From Thioalkalivibrio sp. XN279 (GTDB taxonomy: Bacteria; Pseudomonadota; Gammaproteobacteria; Steroidobacterales; XN24): a stretch of 64,000 nucleotides of DNA. The DNA lies in NCBI RefSeq assembly GCF_011089885.1, contig NZ_JAANBD010000027.1, positions 186,001 through 250,000 on the forward strand, written 5' to 3'. Within the stretch, counting starts at the first letter, position 1. Each line of letters begins with the position of its first letter. Positions 9,579-21,878 of this stretch are shown here, piece after piece. The translations under genes were made by a program, and so were the position numbers. Under the pieces are notes generated by a model. That model made no database searches and was not told where the DNA came from. It saw only the letters and a program-made list of their open reading frames with translations.

Positions 9579-12389
9579 GTGACCCGGACGCGCCCGTCCG
9601 CAGGCCGTGCCGTGGCCGCCGTGATCGCCGCGGCTTGGCTGCTGCAGGGCTGCGCCGCGGAGCCGGGCCAGGACTGCACGGCGATCACCGCGGACCTGCG
9701 CCCGCTGGTCGGTGCGGAGTGGTCCGACGTGCCTTCGAGCGCGGGCCTGTTCGTCGCCTTGCGCGCGATCCGGCTCGCCATCGAGCGCCAGCTGGTCGCC
9801 CACGACGAGTGGGTCGGGCTGGGCTGGTGCGAGTACCGCGCGGAGCAGTTCGACGCCGCCGAGGCTGCCTTCACCGAGGCGACCCGGCGCGTACGGCACT
9901 CCGCGGACGCAGCGCTGGGTCTAGGCTTCATCGCGCTGCGCCGGGACGCCCCGGGAGCGGCCGTGGGCTGGTTCAGCGCCGCGCTGGCGCGGGACCCGGG
10001 GGCGGCGGAGCCGGCCGAGGGCCTCGCGCTCGCGGCCGAGCGCCTGCCGCCGGGCGACCCGGCAGCCGGGACGCTGGCGCTCACCGCGGAACGCATCCTG
10101 GCACAGCGCCCCGGTGACGCCGACTGGTTGTTCATTCGCGCCACCGCACTGCGCAAGGCGGGACGCGGCGGGGAACTGCGCCTGCAACCGGACCGGGGCA
10201 GCGAACGGCCGCACTACTTCGCCCGCGCCGGCGCCGACTACCTCGAGGTGCGCGGCGCGGACGGGCAATGGCGCCCCCTGTACGTCAAGGGCGTCAACAT
10301 CGGGCCCGCGTCGCCCGGGCGCTATCCTTCCGAAGCGCCGCAGGACGAGGCCACCTGGCAGTCGTGGCTGCAGGAGATCGCGGCGCTCGGCGCCAACGCG
10401 GTGCGCGTCTACACCCTGCAGCCGCCCGCGTTCTATCGGGCCTTGGCGCGTCACAACGCCGGCGACGAGGAAGGCCGCTTGTGGCTGCTCCAGGGCGTCT
10501 GGACCGAGCTGCCGCCGGGTGACGACTTCGACGACCCGGCTTACCTGGAGGGCTTCCATGCCGAGATTTCGCGCGTGATCGACGCCGTGCACGGCGACCT
10601 GGTGCTGTCGCGCGCCCGCGGGCACGCCCAAGGCGTCTACGACGCGGACGTGTCGGCTTATACGCTGGCGTGGATCATCGGGCGCGAATGGGAGCCCTTC
10701 GCGGTCGTGGCCTACGACGCCATGAACCCGGGGCCCTGCGATCACGCCGGACGCTTCGTCGCGGTCGCGGGCGGACGCGCCATGGAATGCTGGATCGGGC
10801 GCAGCCTGGATTTCGCCGCAGCCTACGAGGCGCGGCGCCACGGCGTGGGGCGGCCGCTGACCTTCGCCAACTGGCCCACGCTCGATCCCCTGCACCACCG
10901 CAGCGAGGCGAACCGGGCGGAGGAAGACCAGTGGCGGCTGGAGCTGGAAGGCGTGCCGCTGCCGCAGCGCTCGGCGCCGGCGTGGGACGACGACGCCATC
11001 AGCGTCGACGCCACACTGCTGTCCGGCACGCGAGACTTCGGCCCGGGCGTCTTCGCCTCCTACCACGTCTATCCGAACTTTCCCTACTTCATGAACCTGG
11101 AGCCGGCCTTCGCCGCAGCGACCGACGCCGCGGGCGTGAACCGCTACCTTGGCTACCTGCGCGCGCTCAAGGACTACCACGGCGACCAGCCGGTGCTGGT
11201 GGCGGAGTTCGGCATGTCCACCAGCCGCGGCATCGCGCACCTGCAGCCCGAGGGCCTCCATCACGGCGGCCAGCACGAGCCCGAGGCCATGCGCCAGGTG
11301 GCGCGCCTCGCCCGCAGCATTCACGACGCCGACATGGCCGGCGGCCTGGTGTTCGCGTTCATGGACGAATGGTTCAAGGGCACGTGGTCGACCAGCCCCT
11401 TCGAGCTGCCCGAAGACCAGCGCGCGTTCTGGTTCAACGCCCAAAGCCCGGAGCAGTCCTACGGCCTGTGGGCGGCACGCCCGGCGGCGCCGGTCACCAT
11501 GACCGGTCGCGCCGCCGACTGGCGCGACATCGCGCCACTGCAGCAGCGCACGCCGGACCCGCAGGATGGCGGCTGGCACCAGCTGCGCGGGCTGAAGGCG
11601 ACGCTGGACGCCGGCTACCTCTACGTGCTGCTGGAAACGGACGGCACTGGCGCGCCCGACTGGTCCCGGCTCGAGCTGGCGCTGGGCATCGACACTTATG
11701 ACCCGCAGCGCGGCGAGCGTACGCTGCCCGCGCCCATGGACTGCAGCACCGCGACCGGCGTGGAGTTCCTGGTCCGGCTGCAGGGCCCCGATGACAGCGT
11801 GCTGCAGGTGACGCCGCCGTACCTCCCCCGCCACCCGGCCGAGAGCGGCGCCGCCGCCACCATGCTTTCGCCGCTGGCAGGGACAGGACGCTTCGAGACC
11901 CCGAAACTCACCACCAACCGCGAACGCTATACCCGCGACGGCAAGAAGGTCCCGGCGCGACAGGTGGCCCTGGGCCGGTTGCGTTTCGGCTCGCTCGACC
12001 CGGCCTCGCCGCTGTTCGACACCCGCAGCGACGTAGTGGTCGACCCGGACTCGGGCAGCATCGAGCTGCGCCTGCCCTGGGCGTTGCTCAACTTCGCCGA
12101 CCCTGCCACGGGCAAGGTCCTGCACCAGCCGGTGGTCGGTGGCGCTCTCGCGACGCAGGAAACCGAGGGGCTGCGCCTGTATGCCTGCGCCTGGGACCCC
12201 ACGGCGCCCGGGCTGCACAGCCGCCTGCCGGCGGCCGCCGAGGTCGCCCCGTTGCTGCCGCCGCCAGGCTGGACCGAGCCTGGTTACGTGCTCGAACCGA
12301 AGCACGGCTTGCCGCAGGTGGCGGAAGCATTGCGACAGCTGCCGGGTGGCCCGCGACCCGCGCGCCCCGACCCCGAGGAGACGCCATGA
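9579..12389 (+). CDS. TPR and clan GH-A-like glycoside hydrolase lipoprotein
   Basis: About 936 aa if GTG 9579 is the start; the frame is open upstream, but this start gives a clean lipoprotein signal (basic N-end, hydrophobic core, lipobox LLQGC with Cys25). Residues 30-190 look like TPR-type helices. A TIM-barrel-like region follows from about 225, opening with YVKGVNIGPASPGRYPSEAP and LGANAVRVY. Candidate catalytic glutamates are E370/E372 in GREWEP and E543 in VLVAEFG, the arrangement of retaining clan GH-A enzymes. The C-terminal 250 residues resemble a CBM9/DOMON-like beta-sandwich. It is first of four overlapping genes ending in a GT2 synthase, so I infer a hydrolase or transglycosylase acting on the exported glycan. 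The family number is not assigned. Confidence 0.75.
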   Translation: MTRTRPSAGRAVAAVIAAAWLLQGCAAEPGQDCTAITADLRPLVGAEWSDVPSSAGLFVALRAIRLAIERQLVAHDEWVGLGWCEYRAEQFDAAEAAFTEATRRVRHSADAALGLGFIALRRDAPGAAVGWFSAALARDPGAAEPAEGLALAAERLPPGDPAAGTLALTAERILAQRPGDADWLFIRATALRKAGRGGELRLQPDRGSERPHYFARAGADYLEVRGADGQWRPLYVKGVNIGPASPGRYPSEAPQDEATWQSWLQEIAALGANAVRVYTLQPPAFYRALARHNAGDEEGRLWLLQGVWTELPPGDDFDDPAYLEGFHAEISRVIDAVHGDLVLSRARGHAQGVYDADVSAYTLAWIIGREWEPFAVVAYDAMNPGPCDHAGRFVAVAGGRAMECWIGRSLDFAAAYEARRHGVGRPLTFANWPTLDPLHHRSEANRAEEDQWRLELEGVPLPQRSAPAWDDDAISVDATLLSGTRDFGPGVFASYHVYPNFPYFMNLEPAFAAATDAAGVNRYLGYLRALKDYHGDQPVLVAEFGMSTSRGIAHLQPEGLHHGGQHEPEAMRQVARLARSIHDADMAGGLVFAFMDEWFKGTWSTSPFELPEDQRAFWFNAQSPEQSYGLWAARPAAPVTMTGRAADWRDIAPLQQRTPDPQDGGWHQLRGLKATLDAGYLYVLLETDGTGAPDWSRLELALGIDTYDPQRGERTLPAPMDCSTATGVEFLVRLQGPDDSVLQVTPPYLPRHPAESGAAATMLSPLAGTGRFETPKLTTNRERYTRDGKKVPARQVALGRLRFGSLDPASPLFDTRSDVVVDPDSGSIELRLPWALLNFADPATGKVLHQPVVGGALATQETEGLRLYACAWDPTAPGLHSRLPAAAEVAPLLPPPGWTEPGYVLEPKHGLPQVAEALRQLPGGPRPARPDPEETP

Positions 12390-13945
12390 GACGCAAGAGC
12401 CCCCGGGCCGCGCCCTGCCTGGCGGCCGCCCTGGTGTTGAGCCTGGCGGCCGCATTCCAGCCGCTGCACGCGAGCGAGAACGCGGCACGCCTCGACGAAC
12501 TCGCGCGCGAGGCACAACGCCTGTCCTGGGAACAGCGCTTCGACGAAGCGCTGGCCATGTACGCAGAGGTACTCGCCGCCGACCCCCAACATGAACTCGC
12601 GCGGCGTGAGCGCGCCAAGGTGCTGTCCTGGGCAAAGCGCTACGAGGAATCGGCGGCGGCTTTCCGCGCGCTGCTGGCGGAGCGGCCGGATGACCTGGAG
12701 GCGCGCGTCGGGCTGGGCAAGGTGTTGTCATGGTCCGGCGAATACGCGGCGGCACGGCGGGAATACGAACGCGTGCTGGAGCGTGCACCCGACCACCCGG
12801 AGGCCCTGCTCGGCATCGCCCAGACGCTGGCCTGGAGCGGCGACCTGGAGCGTGCGCGCCACGCCTACCGCCGCGCTGCCGGCGCCGCAACCGACCCCAC
12901 TGCGGCACGAACCGGGCTGGCCTACCTGGACCTCTGGCAGGGCGCGGCAGCCGAAGCGCGACGTACCGCGGAGGCACTGGCGGAGCGCCACCCGGATTCG
13001 CCCGAGGTGCAGCAACTGCTGCGCGCGACGCGCGATGCCACGGCGCCGTGGATGGCCGCGAGCTGGGACCGGCTCGACGACAGCGACGACAACCTGTTCA
13101 CCACCGCGCGCATCGAGGCCGGCACGACCCTGCGCAGCGGCCCCACCGTGCAGCTGTCCTACACCGACTATGACGTGGAGACCCTGGACCGCAACGGCAG
13201 CCTGCGCTCGCTGCAGGGCACGGTCGGCTACAGCCCGGCGCGCGGCCACTCGCTGCAGGCCATGCTCGGCGTCGACCGGCTCGAGAGCCAGGGCTTCGAC
13301 AGCGCCAACGTCACCGACTGGGGGTTGCGCTGGAACTTCGCCCTGCCCGAGACCTGGCGCGGCACGCTGGACGCCCGCCGCGAGCCGTTCCGCTACTCCG
13401 TGCCGCTGATCGACAACCGCATCGTCATCGAGTCGCTGACCTTCGCCGCCAACGGGCCGCTGGGGCCGCGCTGGCGCCTGTCGGGGACCTTGTCGTCATG
13501 GCGCCTGTCGGATGACAACCAGCGCCTGAGCGCGGATCTCGGCCTGCGGCAACGCCTGGCCCGCGGGGCGCATACCCTCGAGGCCGGCCTGAACCTGCGC
13601 CTGCAGGACTGGGACAAGGACCTCGACAACGGCTACTTCGACCCCTCCGACTTTCGTGCCTGGGGCGTGGTGGCGCGCGCCTTCGGTCCGGTGGCCGGTC
13701 CGGCCGGGCTCGACTACGACGTCAGCGCGGAATTCGGCCTGCAGTCTTTCGACAGCCAGGGACTGAGCACCTCCAACGACCGCTATTACCTGCTCACCGC
13801 CCGGCTCGGCTGGCAAGCTACGCCGTATCTCCGCGTCGAGGGCTTCGCCGACGGCGGCTCTTACGCCTCGCAGGGCGGCGCCGAGTGGAGTTACTTCCGC
13901 ATCGGCATCCAGCTGCGCCGCCGCTTCGGGAGTGGCACGCCCTGA
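12386..13945 (+). CDS. TPR plus YaiO-type outer-membrane beta-barrel protein
   Basis: 519 aa with a signal peptide ending near LHASENA. Residues 35-220 hold about five TPR units (repeated patterns such as AEVLAADPQHELARRERAKV and YERVLERAPDHPEALLGIAQ). From about 225 the protein turns into alternating amphipathic strands with a final strand ending YFRIGIQLRRRFG, as in the YaiO outer-membrane domain. TPR plus barrel is the architecture of glycan exporters such as PgaA and BcsC. ATG overlaps the previous stop (ATGA). Inferred role: outer-membrane export channel for the polymer made by the GT2 gene two positions downstream. Confidence 0.8.
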   Translation: MRRKSPRAAPCLAAALVLSLAAAFQPLHASENAARLDELAREAQRLSWEQRFDEALAMYAEVLAADPQHELARRERAKVLSWAKRYEESAAAFRALLAERPDDLEARVGLGKVLSWSGEYAAARREYERVLERAPDHPEALLGIAQTLAWSGDLERARHAYRRAAGAATDPTAARTGLAYLDLWQGAAAEARRTAEALAERHPDSPEVQQLLRATRDATAPWMAASWDRLDDSDDNLFTTARIEAGTTLRSGPTVQLSYTDYDVETLDRNGSLRSLQGTVGYSPARGHSLQAMLGVDRLESQGFDSANVTDWGLRWNFALPETWRGTLDARREPFRYSVPLIDNRIVIESLTFAANGPLGPRWRLSGTLSSWRLSDDNQRLSADLGLRQRLARGAHTLEAGLNLRLQDWDKDLDNGYFDPSDFRAWGVVARAFGPVAGPAGLDYDVSAEFGLQSFDSQGLSTSNDRYYLLTARLGWQATPYLRVEGFADGGSYASQGGAEWSYFRIGIQLRRRFGSGTP

Positions 13946-14991
13946 TGCGCACCGCGGTCGCCATCGCGATCATGGTTCTCGTCGGCGTGCTCGCTGCGCT
14001 GATGCTGTACATTCTCGCGCGGCGCCTGGTGGTGGCCTGGGTGCAGGGGATCGAGCGCCGGCGCCGCGCCAGGCTGGAGCACGCGCTGCAGCCCTGGCTG
14101 CGCGGCGCAACGGAAACGCCGCCGGCGCTGCTGCAGCGACTCCGCCGGTGGCCGGACCGGGGCATCTTCGTCGACCTGTGCCTGCAGGAGCTGCCGCGGG
14201 CCGACGCTGTCACGCGCGCGCGCATGATCGAGTGGCTGGAAGCACATGGTTACGTCGAGCAGTGGCTGCGCGAATTGCAGCACCGCAGTGCGTGGAAACG
14301 GGAAAATGCCGCCGAGCTCCTCGGCATCGTGCGGTCCGAGCGCGCCATCGACCCGCTGCTCGGGGCGCTGCAGGACGAGGCGCTCGACGTGCGCATGCGC
14401 GCCGCGGCGGCGCTGGGACAGCTCGGCGGCCGGCGCGCGCGTGAAGCGCTGATCGGCGCGCTCACCGACCAGAACCGCTGGTCGACCATCCGCATCACCG
14501 ACCTGCTCTCGGGCATGGGGCCGGAAGTGGGCGCCGAGCTGCGCCAGGCCTTCCCCGGCATGGGGCGCGGGGCGCGGCTGGCTGCCATCGATCTCATCGC
14601 GCGCGTCGGCCGCGCCGACTCCGGCGAGTTCTTCACTGCACTGCTGCAGGACGAGGACATCGACATCCGCGCACGCGCCGTGGCGGCGCTCGGCCGCATC
14701 GGTCACCGTGCCGCCGCCGGGCAGCTGCTGCAGGCGCTGGAGGATCCGGCCTGGCCGGTCCGCGCCATGGCCGCCAAGTCGCTCGGCAGCCTGCAGGTCG
14801 AGGCCGCGGTGCCGTTGCTGTGCGACGCGCTGCGCGACCGTGAATGGTGGGTGCGGGCCAACAGTGCGGCGGCCCTGCGCGCCCTGGGCCCGGCCGGGGC
14901 CGAGGCGCTGCGCCGCATGCAGGACGACCCCGACCGCTTCGCGCGCGACCAGGCGCGCGCCACGCTGCACGAAATGGAGGCGGTGTCATGA
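13945..14991 (+). CDS. membrane-anchored HEAT-repeat protein
   Basis: 348 aa starting MRTAVAIAIMVLVG, with one N-terminal transmembrane helix (about residues 4-28) and then a basic stretch. From about 110 to the end come HEAT/PBS-lyase-type repeats, seen as recurring RAAAALGQLGGRRAREALIG, RARAVAALGRIGHRAAAGQL and RANSAAALRALGPAGAEAL. Such solenoids bind proteins and have no catalytic residues. The start overlaps the barrel gene as TGATG and the stop overlaps the GT2 start, so it is placed as an accessory or scaffold of the synthase. Sidedness of the helical part is not certain. Confidence 0.8.
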   Translation: MRTAVAIAIMVLVGVLAALMLYILARRLVVAWVQGIERRRRARLEHALQPWLRGATETPPALLQRLRRWPDRGIFVDLCLQELPRADAVTRARMIEWLEAHGYVEQWLRELQHRSAWKRENAAELLGIVRSERAIDPLLGALQDEALDVRMRAAAALGQLGGRRAREALIGALTDQNRWSTIRITDLLSGMGPEVGAELRQAFPGMGRGARLAAIDLIARVGRADSGEFFTALLQDEDIDIRARAVAALGRIGHRAAAGQLLQALEDPAWPVRAMAAKSLGSLQVEAAVPLLCDALRDREWWVRANSAAALRALGPAGAEALRRMQDDPDRFARDQARATLHEMEAVS

Positions 14992-16442
14992 GTCCCGGCA
15001 TGTCCGCCTTCCTGGCCGAAGTGGTCACCGGGTACAACCACTTCATCCTGGTCTACTTCGTCCTCATCAACGCCGGCTACCTGGCAATCTTCCTGCTCTC
15101 GCTGCGGGCGTTGTGGCGCTTCGTGAAGCGCAGCTTCTTCCCCGACTACGAGAAGATCCGGGCCTCCGACCTGACCCCGCCCATCTCGTTGCTGGTGCCG
15201 GCGCACAACGAGGCGCGCAACATCGTCGAAAGCATCCATTCCCTGCTGCGGCTGAACTACGGCGGCTACGAGATCGTGGTCATCAACGACGGCTCGACGG
15301 ACGAGACGCTGGACGTGCTGGTGCAACGCTTCGACCTGCGCCGCTCGACCGAGCCGGTGCGCGTGGTGCTGCCCACGGAAGAGATCCGCGGCGTGTACCG
15401 CTCCCTCAGCCACGCCAACCTGGTCGTGGTGGACAAGGCCCAGGGCGGCAAGTCCGACGCCCTCAACGCCGGGCTGAACATCAGCCGCTACCCGCTGTTC
15501 TGTTCCATCGACGCGGACTCGCTCATCGAGGAGAACGCGCTGCTGCGGCTGGTGAAACCGTTCATCGAGTCGCCGCAGGAAACCGTCGCTGCGGGCGGCA
15601 TCGTGCGCGTGGCCAACGGCTGCAAGGTGGTGGACGGGCGCGTGGTCCAGGTCGGGTTGCCGCAGAGCCGCATCGCCGTGATGCAGGTGGTGGAGTACCT
15701 GCGCGCCTTCCTGGCCGGGCGCGCCGGCTGGAGCGCCATCCAGGCGCTGATGATCATCTCCGGCGCCTTCGGCCTGTACCGCAAGCAGGAGATCCTCGAG
15801 ATCGGCGGCTATTCCAAGGAGACCGACACCGAGGACGCCGAGCTGGTGGTGCGCCTGCACAAGGCCATGGCCGAAGCCGGGCGGCGCTACCGCATCATTT
15901 TCATCCCCGACCCGGTGTGCTGGACCGAGGTGCCCGAGACCTGGAGCGTGCTGATCCGCCAGCGCTCGCGCTGGCACCGCGGGCTGATGCAGACGCTGTG
16001 GATGTACCGCGGCATGTTCATGCGGCGCCGCTACGGCACGCTCGGCACGGTGGCCATGCCCTGGTTCGTGGTCTTCGAGCTGCTCGGCCCGGTGGTCGAG
16101 GTGCTGGGCTACATCTCGATCTCGCTCGCCTGGTGGCTGGGCATCCTCGATCGCAGTTTCGTCATCCTGTTCCTCATTGTGGCCTTCGCGGTCGGCGCCC
16201 TGCTCTCGGTCGGCGCCCTGCTGCTCGAGGAAATCGCCTTCCGGCGCTACCCGCGCTTTCGCGACCTGCTGCGGCTGCTGGCTTACGGCTTCCTGGAGAA
16301 CTTCGGCTTCCGCCAGTTCCTCACCTTCGTCAAGGTCAAGGCGCTGCTGGACATCCTGTTGCGCCGGCGCGGCTGGGGCCGCATGGATCGCCGCGGCTTC
16401 GAGCCGGGCGAGCGTGGAGACGGCGACGGCCCGCGACCCTGA
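14988..16442 (+). CDS. processive family 2 glycosyltransferase (polysaccharide synthase)
   Basis: 484-aa integral membrane GT2. One transmembrane helix (about residues 17-40) precedes the GT-A domain, which shows D101 in VINDGSTDE, the DxD motif D175-A-D177, the TED motif at 281-283 and QRSRW at 325-329. All are hallmarks of processive beta-glycan synthases such as PgaC, BcsA or hyaluronan synthase. About four helices follow near the C-terminus. No PilZ domain is present, so direct c-di-GMP control by that route is not seen. ATG overlaps the HEAT gene stop. The polymer cannot be named from the sequence. Confidence 0.88.
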   Translation: MSPGMSAFLAEVVTGYNHFILVYFVLINAGYLAIFLLSLRALWRFVKRSFFPDYEKIRASDLTPPISLLVPAHNEARNIVESIHSLLRLNYGGYEIVVINDGSTDETLDVLVQRFDLRRSTEPVRVVLPTEEIRGVYRSLSHANLVVVDKAQGGKSDALNAGLNISRYPLFCSIDADSLIEENALLRLVKPFIESPQETVAAGGIVRVANGCKVVDGRVVQVGLPQSRIAVMQVVEYLRAFLAGRAGWSAIQALMIISGAFGLYRKQEILEIGGYSKETDTEDAELVVRLHKAMAEAGRRYRIIFIPDPVCWTEVPETWSVLIRQRSRWHRGLMQTLWMYRGMFMRRRYGTLGTVAMPWFVVFELLGPVVEVLGYISISLAWWLGILDRSFVILFLIVAFAVGALLSVGALLLEEIAFRRYPRFRDLLRLLAYGFLENFGFRQFLTFVKVKALLDILLRRRGWGRMDRRGFEPGERGDGDGPRP

Positions 16443-16445
16443 GGC

Positions 16446-17905
<1,460 letters not shown>

Positions 17906-17906
<1 letters not shown>

Positions 17907-18117
17907 CAGTCCCCTTCCCCGCGGCTCTCGAGATGATCGAGCAGCAGCAGCGCCGCAAAGCCGAGCAGGATCCACAGGATGGCCCAGGCCATGGGACGCG
18001 GCAGGCCGAGCACCAGCGGGCCGCCCTCGGCCACCAGCAGCGCGACCGGCCAGGTGGCGGCCGCGGCATAGAGAAGAAAAAACAGGACGACCGCGCGACG
18101 CAGGCGGGGCAGACGCA

Positions 18118-18121
<4 letters not shown>
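17906..18121 (-). CDS. small DUF3311-like membrane protein, symporter partner
   Basis: 71 aa with a basic N-terminus (MMRLPRLRRAVV), two hydrophobic helices and an acidic C-terminal tail. Small two-helix proteins of this kind are commonly encoded just before SSF symporters. It overlaps both neighbours by one to four bases, showing it belongs to the same transcript. The exact family is an inference from size, topology and position. Confidence 0.65.
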
Positions 18122-20006
<1,885 letters not shown>

Positions 20007-20007
<1 letters not shown>

Positions 20008-20906
20008 CAGCGGTCCTTGGGGTCGAGGGCGTCGCGCAGGCCGTCGCCGACGAAATTGAAGCAGAACAGGGTGAGGGCGAGGAAGGTCGCGGGGAACACC
20101 AGCATCCACGGCGCCGTGCCCATCTCCTGCGCGCCCTCGTTGACCAGCGCGCCCCAGGACGTCATCGGTTCCTGCACGCCGAGACCGAGGAAGCTGAGGA
20201 AGCTTTCCACCAGGATCACCTGCGGGATGGTGAGCGTGACGTACACCACCACCACGCCGAGCAGGTTGGGCACGATGTGGCGGCGGATGATGTTGAAGGT
20301 GGAGACGCCCTGCGCCTCGGCCGCCTCGATGAACTCCTTGTGCTTCAGCGACAGCGTCTGGCCGCGCACGATGCGCGCCATGTCGAGCCAGTTGATGGCG
20401 CCGATGGCGACGAAGATGAGCAGGATGTTGCGGCCGAAGAACACCATCAGCAGGATGACGAAGAACATGAAGGGCATGGCGTAGAGGATGTCGACGATGC
20501 GCATCATGACGTGGTCGACGCGGCCGCCGAGATAGCCCGCGGTGGCGCCCCAGCTGATGCCGATGAGCAGGCTCACCAGTGTCGCCACCACGCCGATCAG
20601 CAGCGAGATCCGGCCGCCGTAGAGCGTGCGCACGAACAGGTCGCGCCCCAGCGCGTCGGTGCCGAAGAAATGCCGGCTCTCCCAGTCGGGGCCGATGGAG
20701 ACGTTGTCCCAGTCGGTCTGGGCGTAGTCCCAGGGCGAGAGCCAGGGGCCGACGATCACCAGCAGCGCCATGGCCAGGACCAGCGCGCCGGCCACCACCG
20801 CGGCGCGGTTCCGGCGCAGCACGTTCCACGCGTCCACCCACAGGCTGCGGCCCTTGATCGGGACCGGCGCGGCGGCCGTGGCGGCGGGCGGCGGCACGGC
20901 GCTCAT
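20007..20906 (-). CDS. oppC: peptide ABC transporter permease, OppC/DppC type
   Basis: 299-aa inner-membrane permease with about six helices and the cytoplasmic EAA loop EFIEAAEAQGVSTFNIIRRH. The N-terminal OppC domain and HFFGTDALGRDLFVR motif are typical. Start ATG overlaps the oppB end by 4 bp and its stop overlaps the ATPase start. It pairs with OppB to form the channel. Confidence 0.92.
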
Positions 20907-21826
20907 GCGTACTTCACCTTCGGGTCGAGCCAGGCGTAGACCAGGTCGACCAGCAGGTTGAACAGGATGATCAGCGCGCCGTAGAACACCACCACGCCCA
21001 TCACCAGCGTGTAGTCTCGATTCAGCGCGCCCTGCACGAAATACCGTCCCAGCCCGGGCACGCCGAAGATCTGCTCGATCACCACCGACCCGGTGATCAC
21101 CGCCGCGGTGGCCGGCCCGAGGTAGGACACCACCGGCAACAGCACCGGCTTGAGCGCGTGGCGCAGGATGACGGTGCGCTCGGGCAGTCCCTGGGCGCGC
21201 GCGGTGCGGATGAAGTTGCTGCGCAGCACCTCGATCATGCTGCCGCGGGTCAGGCGCGCGATATAGGCGATCTGCGGCAGGGCCAGAGAAATCACCGGCA
21301 GCACCAGATAGCGCAGGCTGCCGTCGCCGATGCCGCCGGCGGGCAGCCAGCCGAGCGTGACGGCGAACAGCAGGATCAGCAAAGGCGCCATGACGAAGTT
21401 GGGGATGGAGATGCCGGTCATCGAGACCGCCATGACGGCATGGTCGGTGCGCGAGTTCTGGCGCAGGGCCGCGATGGTGCCTGCCGTCACGCCGACCAGC
21501 AGCGCCAGGATCATGGCCGAGCCGCCGAGCCGGAGCGACACCGGGAACCCGGCAGCGATGAGCTCGGTGACACTGTAGTCCTTGTACTGGAACGAAGGCC
21601 CGAAATCGCCCTGCGCGAGGTTGAGCACATAACGGCCGAACTGCTGTACCAGCGGCTCGTCGAGGTGGTAGGCCGCGCGCAGGTTGGCCTCGATCTCCGG
21701 CGGCAGCGCCTTCTCCGCATCGAAGGGCCCGCCCGGCGCCGCGCGGATCATGAAGAAGGCCAGCGTCACGAGGATCAGCAGCGTGGGGATGGCGCCGAGA
21801 AAGCGCGTCAGCGCGTAGCGGATCAC
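20903..21826 (-). CDS. oppB: peptide ABC transporter permease, OppB/DppB type
   Basis: 307-aa permease beginning MIRYALTRFLGAIPTLLILV, with the EAA loop NFIRTARAQGLPERTVILRH and a C-terminal VMGVVVFYGALIILFNLLVD. Start is GTG with GGAGG about 12 nt upstream. It lies 52 bp after oppA in the same leftward operon. Confidence 0.92.
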   Translation of the reverse strand: MIRYALTRFLGAIPTLLILVTLAFFMIRAAPGGPFDAEKALPPEIEANLRAAYHLDEPLVQQFGRYVLNLAQGDFGPSFQYKDYSVTELIAAGFPVSLRLGGSAMILALLVGVTAGTIAALRQNSRTDHAVMAVSMTGISIPNFVMAPLLILLFAVTLGWLPAGGIGDGSLRYLVLPVISLALPQIAYIARLTRGSMIEVLRSNFIRTARAQGLPERTVILRHALKPVLLPVVSYLGPATAAVITGSVVIEQIFGVPGLGRYFVQGALNRDYTLVMGVVVFYGALIILFNLLVDLVYAWLDPKVKYA

Positions 21827-21878
21827 GCGGTGCGGCCTCCGTGCAGTGCCTGCATGTTGCGGTAGCTTCGCTTCTGCA

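Noticed and set aside
9921-12977. 1018-codon open frame on the minus strand
   Set aside because: Antisense to the GH lipoprotein and barrel genes. No recognisable motif and an Arg/Gly/Pro-rich composition typical of GC shadows.
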